NCBI GenBank assembly: GCA_038204465.1
Contig: JBBRCX010000144.1
Coordinates: forward strand, 1 to 9,416
Origin: JBBRCX01 sp038204465
GTDB lineage: Bacteria; Planctomycetota; Phycisphaerae; Tepidisphaerales; Tepidisphaeraceae
DNA: 9,416 bases
Direction of reading: 5' to 3'
A program made the translations under genes and the position numbers. The notes beneath the pieces are model-generated. The model was not told where the DNA came from. It worked only from the letters and a program-made list of their open reading frames with translations, and did not search any database. Positions within the stretch are counted from its first letter, which is position 1, and each line of letters starts with the position of its first letter. Positions 1 through 5,777 of this stretch are shown in pieces.

Positions 1-429
1 GACTTGATGGTCGTCTGTGTCGAAGCGGGCCTTACCGTTGACGCGGCGATGCAGCGGGTGGCGCAGGAGATGGGCCTGGCGCACCCGGCGCTCTGCCGGG
101 AACTCGGCATCACCCACATGGAAACCCGCGTGGGACTCTCCCGCTCGGAAGCAATGAAGAACCTGGCTCAACGCACCGCCACGCCCGCGCTTCAGTCGCT
201 GGCTACCATGCTCATCCAGGCCGATCGCTTCGGAACCAGCATCGCCTCGGCGCTGCGGATCCATGCAGAGACGCTGCGGTTGAACCGCCAGCATGCCGCC
301 GAGGAGCAGGCCGCGAAGGCCTCGGTCAAGATGAGCTTCCCCCTGGTGCTGTTCATCTTCCCGGCCACGTTTATCGTGTTGGCCGGGCCCACGGTAATCG
401 GTCTGATGAACAGCGACATCATGAAGTAA
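1..429 (+). CDS. tadC: Tad/Flp pilus assembly inner-membrane platform protein TadC, C-terminal part
   Basis: This is the C-terminal 142 residues of a GspF/T2SSF-domain protein of the TadC type; the frame is open from base 1, so the real start lies upstream. TadC is an inner-membrane platform protein that works with TadB and the ATPase TadA to assemble Flp-type pili. The sequence shows the conserved block DLMVVCVEAGLTVDAAMQRV near the left edge. It then has an amphipathic helical stretch and the family-typical LIQADRFGTSIASALR, followed by EEQAAKASVKMSFPLVLFIF, which leads into the last membrane segment (FPATFIVLAGPTVIGL) close to the C terminus. The order and short tail match TadC rather than TadB or GspF. 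A lipoprotein gene follows 49 bp downstream on the same strand, probably in the same transcript. The internal TTG and ATG at bases 4 and 7 lie inside the conserved block and are not starts. Confidence 0.9.
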   Translation, partial: DLMVVCVEAGLTVDAAMQRVAQEMGLAHPALCRELGITHMETRVGLSRSEAMKNLAQRTATPALQSLATMLIQADRFGTSIASALRIHAETLRLNRQHAAEEQAAKASVKMSFPLVLFIFPATFIVLAGPTVIGLMNSDIMK

Positions 430-466
430 TGGAACTCAATTAACGGTCGATGAACGCCGAAAAAAA

Positions 467-472
467 AGAGGA
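467..472 (+). promoter_or_regulatory. Shine-Dalgarno site of the lipoprotein gene
   Basis: AGAGGA follows a run of A's and directly abuts the ATG at 473, leaving no spacer for that codon. It lies 6 nt before the in-frame ATG at 479, a normal distance. This argues that translation starts at 479 (MNQGTF...) rather than at 473 (MTMNQG...). Confidence 0.6.
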
Positions 473-478
473 ATGACT

Positions 479-970
479 ATGAACCAAGGCACTTTCAAAT
501 TCGCAGCTTTCGCACTCACCGTCCTGCTTACCGCCGGATGTCAGAGCAACGACAAGAAGCCCAAGACCCTGCATGGGGAAGACTTCCCCGATGAGCGCGA
601 CCTCACCGTCTCGCGTTTTGAGGAAGTCCAGGCGGCGACCGCGGCCCGCAAGGACGCGACCCTGCGCGCGCCCGAGTTTGACGCCGGCGAGTTGAATTCG
701 CTGGGGCGCTCCAAGCTCGACCTGATGCTCAAGGATGACGATGCCTGCGCGCCGCTGGCTGTCTATGTCGATGCCGGCCGCAACTCCGATCTGTCTGATC
801 GGCGCGAGAAGTCGGTGCGGACCTTCTTGAAGGACCGCGGCTTGACCGAGTCGCAGATCAAGATCGATTCGGGGCCGAACCCCTACAACGCCATGCCCGC
901 CGCTCCGGCGATGATGCCGGCGGCGGCCCCCGCGCCGCGCGCCCCGGAGGCCGGCCCGATGTCTCAATAA
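479..970 (+). CDS. Small lipoprotein with a shortened OmpA-like core, encoded behind tadC
   Basis: A 163-residue predicted lipoprotein. The N terminus has a Lys, a hydrophobic stretch (FAAFALTVLL) and the lipobox LTAGC, with the lipidated Cys at residue 21. Residue +2 is Gln, not Asp, which favours outer-membrane sorting. After a charged linker, residues about 73-135 resemble the beta-alpha-beta core of OmpA-like peptidoglycan-binding domains: a hydrophobic strand (PLAVYVDAG), then LSDRREKSVRTFLKDRGL, then a final strand QIKIDSG. The loop that normally separates the diaminopimelate-contacting Asp from the conserved Arg is about five residues shorter than usual, so peptidoglycan binding is uncertain. 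The tail (about 137-163) is Pro/Ala/Met-rich and probably disordered. Position after tadC and before a strong terminator suggests a Tad-locus accessory, perhaps an envelope anchor. It is not TadD, which has TPR repeats. The start at 479 was chosen over 473 because of ribosome-site spacing. Confidence 0.75.
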   Translation: MNQGTFKFAAFALTVLLTAGCQSNDKKPKTLHGEDFPDERDLTVSRFEEVQAATAARKDATLRAPEFDAGELNSLGRSKLDLMLKDDDACAPLAVYVDAGRNSDLSDRREKSVRTFLKDRGLTESQIKIDSGPNPYNAMPAAPAMMPAAAPAPRAPEAGPMSQ

Positions 971-1001
971 GAGTGTCTTCCGGAGAACTGGGTGAAAGTG
1001 C

Positions 1002-1035
1002 CCGGGGGCGGATCAACGATCCGCCCCCGGTTCTG
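1002..1035 (+). terminator. Intrinsic terminator after the tadC-lipoprotein unit
   Basis: A perfect 13-bp inverted repeat (arms 1002-1014 and 1018-1030, CCGGGGGCGGATC with its complement) closes on a 3-nt loop, AAC. It is followed by TTCTGCGTT, a weak U-rich tail. It begins 31 bp after the lipoprotein stop. The very stable stem and its position make it the natural end of the tad transcript. Confidence 0.75.
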
Positions 1036-1189
1036 CGTTGCGCTGTCTACCTCCTTGCCTGCAAGATTTTGCTCCCGCCTTTCACGACTCCCATACCGCA
1101 CGTTAGGCTTGCATGGGGTGCCATGGTTTAGCAGCCCGTGTCGGGGTGCCTCTCTCAGACCTGACAGCCCTGCGACCCGACCTGCGAGC

Positions 1190-3856
1190 ATGATGCGACG
1201 ATTGATGTTAAGGAAGCTGCGCTGCGAATACGTCGAGGCACCATTGGGCATCGACGTGCAAAGGCCCCGATTGAGCTGGGTTCTGGAAGCATCGGACCGG
1301 GCGCAGCGCCAGGCCGCGTACCAGGTGCTCGTCGCCTCCACTGAGGAGTTACTGCGGCGCGGCAAAGCCGATCTCTGGGACAGCGGCCACGTCAACTCCG
1401 ATCATTCCACGCAGATCGAATACCGTGGGCGCGAGCTTCGCTCATGCGCGCGATGTCATTGGAAAGTCCGCTTGTGGGGTGCTGACGGAAAGCCGCTCGT
1501 CCAAAGCAAGCCTGCCGTTTGGGAGATGGGCCTGCTCGAGTCGTCTGAGTGGCACGGTAAATGGATCGCGCGGACCGAAGATCCGGCCTACCAGCCAGCG
1601 CCGCTGTTGCGTCGGGGCTTCACGCTACGGGATACCGTTAAGCGTGCGCGCGCCTACGTCTGCGGGCTCGGATATCACGAGCTGTACATCAACGGCCACA
1701 AAGTCGGCGATCGCCTGCTCGATCCCGGCTTCACGCGCTATGACCGCCGAGTGCTCTACGTCACCCATGACATCACGGAATATCTGCGGCCTGGCGACAA
1801 CGCCGTCGCCTTAATGCTTGGCACCGGCTGGTACAACGTACACACCGCCAGCACCTGGCATCACGAAAGCGCGGCTTGGCGGGCCTCCCCAAGGCTGCTG
1901 CTCGAGCTTCGCGCGACTTTGGCGGGCGGTCGCATCGAAACGATCGTGAGCGACGGAGCCTGGAAGACAGCCACCGGTGCAATCCAATACGACAGCATCT
2001 ACGGCGGCGAGACGTACGATGCCCGCGCTGAGCACCCCGGTTGGAGCTCGCCCGGCTTCGATGACAGCGCCTGGGAGCAAGCGAAAGTGGTGCAGGGACC
2101 CAGGGGCGCCCTCTCCGCTCAGATGATTCCACCCATGCGCGTCTGCAATGCGATCGAACCCAGGACGATCACCGAGCCGCGGCGCGGCGTTTTCGTCTTC
2201 GACACGGGACAGAACATGGCCGGCCTTGCTCGGCTGACGCTTCACGGCCCCGCTGGGACGCGGCTCGTGATGAAGTACAGCGATCAGCTCAGCGCCGACG
2301 GGACGATCAACGAGTTGGCCAACGGCGGCCACATCCTCGCGTTTTCAGGTCCGTCTCAACAGTTTCAGACCGACACGTACGTCCTCAAAGGCGGCGCGCC
2401 GGAATCCTGGCATGCGCGGTTCTGCTATCACGGCTTTCAATACGTGCAGATGACCGGGTTTCCCGGACGTCCCGATCGAGAGAACCTCACCGCGCTGACA
2501 GTCCATACCGATGCGAAATCGATCGGGCGCTTCGAGTGTTCGAACGAGCTGTTCAACAAGATCTGGCGGGCCACGCAATGGTCGTTCGTCAATAACTTCC
2601 ACAGCATCCCCACCGACTGCCCCCATCGAGAGAAGAACGGCTGGACCGGCGACTCGCATCTCGCCGCAGAGCAGGGACTGCTTCACTTTGATACAGCGGC
2701 TTTTTACACGAAATGGGTGACCGACCTCGCCGATGCGCAGCGCGACACCGGCGAGCTTCCGGGCATCGTCCCCACCGGCGGCTGGGGCTACGACGAGTGG
2801 AACGGGCCTGCCTGGGACAGCGCCCTCATCCTGATTGCCTTGTACCTGTATCTCTATCACGGCGACGTGCGCATCCTCGAGCGCACCTATCCATCAATGC
2901 GCCGCTACGTCGACTATCTCACGCGCCGCGCCGAAGCGGGGATCGTCTCCTTCGGACTGGGCGACTGGGTGCCCGCCAAAACCGAGACGCCCGTGCCGGT
3001 TACCTCCACCGGCTACTACTACGCTGACGCGAAAATCCTCGTCCGAGCAGCCGAATTTCTTGGCAACCCACATGACGCCCGTCGATACAGCGAATTGGCG
3101 GACTCAATTCGCCGCGCATTTAACGGCACGTTCTACGACGACGCCTCTGCCAGCTACGCTAACGGGAGCCAGACCGCACTCTCGTGCGCCCTCTACCAGG
3201 GATTGGTCGAGCCGGGGAACGAGGACCGGGTTTTCCAAACGCTCCTGCGCCGCATCGAGCAGGACGACTACCACATGGACGTCGGGATCCTCGGCGCCAA
3301 GTACGTCCCCAACGTCCTGCTCGAGCATGGCCGCCCCGACATTGCCTACCGCATCTTCAACCAGACCAGCTTCCCCAGTTATGGTTACTGGTTCGAGCGT
3401 GGCGCCACCACCCTGTGGGAGACGTGGGATGCGCGCGAGAATACTTCGCGCAACCACATCATGTTCGGCGACGTCGCCGCGTGGTTTCATAAGGCGATTA
3501 CCGGCATTAACCTCGATCCCGCGGCACCCGGCTTCAAGCATTTTGTCGTGAAGCCGCATGTTCTGGGAGATCTCACCTTCGCTAGATCGGAATACGACAG
3601 CGCCCACGGCCTCATCAAAGTTGCCTGGAGACGTACCGGGAGTCGCCTGCAACTCGATGTCCGCGTCCCCGCGAATGCCACAGCGACTATTCATGTGCCC
3701 GGACGTAACCCGGCGGTCGTCGAAGTTGCCGGCGGTGAATACCGCTTCGACACAGAACTCCAGCTGATCGCCGGATCATCCCAGCAACGCAATAAGCGCC
3801 ATAAAAGAGGCCCCGGAAGCGGCTCATCTTTTCAGCTTCCCGGGCCTGTTCTTTAA
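1190..3856 (+). CDS. GH78 alpha-L-rhamnosidase, probably cytoplasmic
   Basis: This enzyme hydrolyses terminal alpha-L-rhamnosyl residues by an inverting mechanism. The 888-residue protein has the full GH78 domain order: an N-terminal Ig-like domain (about 5-118, with CEYVEAPLGIDVQRPRLSW), a carbohydrate-binding-like domain (about 125-310, with GLGYHELYINGHKVGD), a concanavalin-like domain (about 315-420), an alpha/alpha barrel (about 425-780) and a beta-sandwich C-terminal domain (about 785-860). The acidic catalytic set is intact: DCPHREKNGWTGD supplies D476, E481 and D488, with the spacing (0, +5, +12) of the conserved Bacillus RhaB residues, and E744 in TTLWETWD matches the general base. 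The frame is open back to a GTG at 992, but that extension reads through the upstream terminator and is not signal-peptide-like. ATG 1190 (or 1193/1205) precedes the first conserved residues; no clear Shine-Dalgarno is seen. With no signal peptide, the substrate is probably an imported oligosaccharide. The last ~30 residues are a basic, Gly/Ser tail outside the domain. Confidence 0.93.
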   Translation: MMRRLMLRKLRCEYVEAPLGIDVQRPRLSWVLEASDRAQRQAAYQVLVASTEELLRRGKADLWDSGHVNSDHSTQIEYRGRELRSCARCHWKVRLWGADGKPLVQSKPAVWEMGLLESSEWHGKWIARTEDPAYQPAPLLRRGFTLRDTVKRARAYVCGLGYHELYINGHKVGDRLLDPGFTRYDRRVLYVTHDITEYLRPGDNAVALMLGTGWYNVHTASTWHHESAAWRASPRLLLELRATLAGGRIETIVSDGAWKTATGAIQYDSIYGGETYDARAEHPGWSSPGFDDSAWEQAKVVQGPRGALSAQMIPPMRVCNAIEPRTITEPRRGVFVFDTGQNMAGLARLTLHGPAGTRLVMKYSDQLSADGTINELANGGHILAFSGPSQQFQTDTYVLKGGAPESWHARFCYHGFQYVQMTGFPGRPDRENLTALTVHTDAKSIGRFECSNELFNKIWRATQWSFVNNFHSIPTDCPHREKNGWTGDSHLAAEQGLLHFDTAAFYTKWVTDLADAQRDTGELPGIVPTGGWGYDEWNGPAWDSALILIALYLYLYHGDVRILERTYPSMRRYVDYLTRRAEAGIVSFGLGDWVPAKTETPVPVTSTGYYYADAKILVRAAEFLGNPHDARRYSELADSIRRAFNGTFYDDASASYANGSQTALSCALYQGLVEPGNEDRVFQTLLRRIEQDDYHMDVGILGAKYVPNVLLEHGRPDIAYRIFNQTSFPSYGYWFERGATTLWETWDARENTSRNHIMFGDVAAWFHKAITGINLDPAAPGFKHFVVKPHVLGDLTFARSEYDSAHGLIKVAWRRTGSRLQLDVRVPANATATIHVPGRNPAVVEVAGGEYRFDTELQLIAGSSQQRNKRHKRGPGSGSSFQLPGPVL
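3808..3854. terminator. Shared bidirectional terminator between convergent genes
   Basis: Arms 3808-3820 (AGGCCCCGGAAGC) and 3835-3847 pair over 13 positions with one C-C mismatch around a 14-nt loop. On the plus strand the stem is followed by GTTCTTT. On the minus strand it is followed by CTTTTAT. It therefore suits both the rhamnosidase (plus) and the BON protein (minus), which converge with only 17 bp between their stop codons. The hairpin lies inside the rhamnosidase coding frame, just before its stop. Confidence 0.6.
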
Positions 3857-3873
3857 CTCGATGACGATTGAGC

Positions 3874-4848
3874 TTACATCCGCGGCACGGTTCCGCGCGA
3901 CCTCGCTCCGCCGCCTGAAGGCTCGGGGGTGCTTTGCACCTCGCAACGATTCACGACCTGGTTGACGCCGCTGACGCCGTTGACGGTGGACAGGAGGACG
4001 TCCATCTCGCTGGCCATCACGTTGCCGCTGAGCGTGACGATGCCGTCGGCATCGGTCATCACCTGGATTTCGCCGGGACGGGAAACGGCGTGGCCAAGCT
4101 GCGAGCGCACGCGCTGAAGGAGCTGCTCAGCCGACACCGGCTGGCTGCCACGCATCATGCCCGCGCCCTGGTGAAGCACGCCCTGGGCCCGGCCTGCAAG
4201 GTAGCGCCCGGATCGGCGAAACGCCGTGCCGGTCTCGTTGACGAAGCGCGTGGCCTTATCGCTCAGCAAGGCCCGCCGCTGTCGGCCCCGCTGTGGATCG
4301 AGCAGGTACATCAAACCCGCGCCGACGAGCAGCGTGCCGACGCCTGCGGCGGCGTACCCGGTAGCATGGCTGCGGTGGCTTTCGGGGTCGATCATCTCAG
4401 CTGCGGCTCGGCGCCGGCGGCTGAGCCAACCCGAAGCATCGTCTGAAACGTCCTCTGCGTGACTCGATGCGCTGCGTCCCAGATGGCGGGCACGATCGAT
4501 CAACTCGTGCCCAAGGTTGCTCAACCGGCCTCGAACGCTCGCGGGCGCCTCGGAGGCATGGCTCGCGACGTCGGACCCAAGGTCGCTGGCGCGGGAGGCG
4601 ACATCGCCCGCGCGCTCGGCAACGCCAGCAGCCAGCGAGCGGGCGCCCGTGCTTACCTTATCCCACACCGGAGCCAGCCGCTCGGCCGTGTCGTGAGCGG
4701 CGCTTCCGGCAACTTCGCCAAGGTGTTCGCGTCGACGACGGCCGCTCTGCGGGTCAAGCAGGTACATCGCGGCCGCGCCCAGCAGAGCTCCGCCCAGGAG
4801 CGAAGCGGTGTTCTCAGTCTTGCGGTATCTCGGCTTTCGGTTTTTCAT
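3874..4848 (-). CDS. BON-domain protein with two YtxH-like membrane/basic motifs
   Basis: A 324-residue protein. A basic N terminus leads into a Gly/Ala-rich hydrophobic segment ending in MYLLDPQSGRRRR (residues 28-40). After an Ala/Ser-rich, charged helical region (about 45-150, with repeated DVAS/ASDLGSDVASHASE-like units), a second hydrophobic segment ends in MYLLDPQRGRQRR (180-192). This is an internal duplication 152 residues apart. Residues about 241-303 form a BON domain (LLQRVRSQLG... ITLSGNV-like core seen as GIVTLSGNVMASEMDVLL, then VNGVSGVNQVVNRCEV). BON domains occur in periplasmic or membrane-associated proteins thought to bind phospholipid or other surfaces, often in osmotic or envelope stress. 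The exact role here is unknown. The start is supported by AGGAG 7 nt upstream. The stress-like gene 96 bp upstream on the same strand is the likely partner. The long frames on the opposite strand have no recognisable domain. Confidence 0.85.
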   Translation of the reverse strand: MKNRKPRYRKTENTASLLGGALLGAAAMYLLDPQSGRRRREHLGEVAGSAAHDTAERLAPVWDKVSTGARSLAAGVAERAGDVASRASDLGSDVASHASEAPASVRGRLSNLGHELIDRARHLGRSASSHAEDVSDDASGWLSRRRRAAAEMIDPESHRSHATGYAAAGVGTLLVGAGLMYLLDPQRGRQRRALLSDKATRFVNETGTAFRRSGRYLAGRAQGVLHQGAGMMRGSQPVSAEQLLQRVRSQLGHAVSRPGEIQVMTDADGIVTLSGNVMASEMDVLLSTVNGVSGVNQVVNRCEVQSTPEPSGGGARSRGTVPRM

Positions 4849-4855
4849 GAGGGTT

Positions 4856-4860
4856 CTCCT
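4856..4860 (-). promoter_or_regulatory. Shine-Dalgarno site of the BON-domain gene
   Basis: On the minus strand AGGAG, within AAAGGAGAA, stands 7 nt before the ATG at 4848. It is a near-consensus ribosome site and fixes the start. Confidence 0.75.
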
Positions 4861-4944
4861 TTGTACGACCCCTTCAGTTTACGGCGCGGGCCCGAATCGC
4901 AGGTATGCACAATTCGGCCAGGGCCGTAAAAACGCGGCCCATGA

Positions 4945-5496
4945 TTACGGCGTGCTGAAGGTGCCCTCGGTCGCAATGGGGCTTCGCGATTCGCTGTGAA
5001 TGTGCTGGCCCCCGAAGCGTACGAGGATCCCGGCTGCGTCCGCCGCGCGGGCCCCGGCCTTCACCGCGACGATCGCTTTTCCTTCCCGGAAATGCTTGTC
5101 ATAAAAGCGGGCTTCCTCTTCGGAGACTCCCAGGCCGGTCATAGCGCCCAGGATTCCACCAACCGCGGTGCCGGCAATGGCGCCGCCAAAGAAGCTGGCG
5201 AGGATGCCGCCGGCGAGGACCGGTCCGACGCCCGGAATGAGAAATGCCGCTGCCGCCGCGAGCATGCCGCCAACCACGCCACCTGTCACAGCGCCGGCGA
5301 GCGCCCCTTTGGCGTCCTTAGTGCCTTCGGTGTCCGTGATCATCCCTCCCGCGACTTCCTCTCGGCCGCGGATCACGAAACCTATTTTGTCAGGCGCAAA
5401 TCCCGCCTGATGAAGGGCGTCCACCGCGTTCTCAGCGGCGTCGCGCTCTTGAAAAACCGCGACAACCGCGGGTTCGACTGATTCTGAGGTAGCCAT
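4945..5496 (-). CDS. YflT-like general stress protein with a glycine-zipper core
   Basis: A 183-residue protein in three parts. The N-terminal part (about 9-44, VVAVFQERDAAENAVDALHQ and AGFAPDKIGFVIRG) is a ferredoxin-like half domain as in the heat-induced stress protein YflT / general stress protein 17M group. The middle part (about 64-124) is a very Gly/Ala-rich hydrophobic stretch with glycine-zipper spacing and an IPGVGPVLAGG motif, probably membrane-inserting. The C-terminal part (about 124-165, GVSEEEARFYDKHFREGKAI, then AAGILVRFGG) completes the family pattern. Its biochemical role is not known; homologues are annotated as general stress proteins. The start at 5496 (MATSESVEP) was chosen over the in-frame ATG at 5550 because GGAGA lies 4 nt upstream of it and family similarity begins just after it. 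It lies between lpdA and the BON-domain gene on the same strand, with gaps of 281 and 96 bp, so it may have its own promoter. Confidence 0.8.
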   Translation of the reverse strand: MATSESVEPAVVAVFQERDAAENAVDALHQAGFAPDKIGFVIRGREEVAGGMITDTEGTKDAKGALAGAVTGGVVGGMLAAAAAFLIPGVGPVLAGGILASFFGGAIAGTAVGGILGAMTGLGVSEEEARFYDKHFREGKAIVAVKAGARAADAAGILVRFGGQHIHSESRSPIATEGTFSTP

Positions 5497-5777
5497 GTTG
5501 TCTCCGATTAAGGCCGGGCGGCACGGACGGGCTACGACAGAATGCACCATGGGTGCGAAGGCGGGCCCGGTTCCGCGCGTGCCGACTGAACAACCCTAAG
5601 GTTGCAAATGCAGTGCCGGACTGAAGTAGAGCGATCCCGAGAGCAGCAGAGGATCGACTGAGGACTTGGTCCTCTGGATGAACTATGCGGGCTGCGAGCG
5701 CGGTACGGTTGGGTTGAAGGGCGGTGGGGCGGGTAGGCCGTCCTTTAACTTTCTGTCCTCAATCTTCGCTTCAGCCC
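5497..5777. other. Intergenic region between lpdA and the YflT-like gene, with small inverted repeats
   Basis: These 281 bp hold no gene that I can support. Two small structures are visible. A near-palindrome, CAACCCTAAGGTTG, lies at 5591-5604, about 95 bp upstream of the YflT-like start and a possible operator. At 5647-5676 the segment TCCTCTG/GTCCTC can pair with either of two upstream arms, giving two mutually exclusive hairpins. No clear U-tract terminator follows lpdA and no promoter box is convincing. Confidence 0.4.
5501..5505 (-). promoter_or_regulatory. Shine-Dalgarno site that sets the start of the YflT-like gene
   Basis: On the minus strand GGAGA stands 4 nt before the ATG at 5496. 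No comparable site precedes the alternative ATG at 5550, so the shorter protein is preferred. Confidence 0.65.

Noticed and set aside
964..1395. Minus-strand open frame of 143 codons across the rhamnosidase leader and 5' end
   Set aside because: It runs through the terminator stem and antisense to conserved GH78 sequence, and its translation has no recognisable domain and an Arg/Ser-rich composition typical of shadow frames.
1811..2860. Long minus-strand open frames opposite the rhamnosidase
   Set aside because: The plus strand here encodes intact GH78 domains with catalytic motifs; antisense frames stay open because of the high GC content.
3934..4929. Plus-strand open frames opposite the BON-domain gene
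   Set aside because: The minus strand has a near-consensus ribosome site and a recognisable BON domain; the plus-strand translations show no domain.
4996..5481. Plus-strand open frame of 161 codons opposite the YflT-like gene
   Set aside because: The minus-strand protein matches a known family along its whole length; the plus-strand product does not.
5497..5550. N-terminal extension of the YflT-like protein from the ATG at 5550
   Set aside because: There is no ribosome site before 5550, while GGAGA stands before the ATG at 5496, and the extra residues (MVHSVVARPCRP...) are outside the family pattern.
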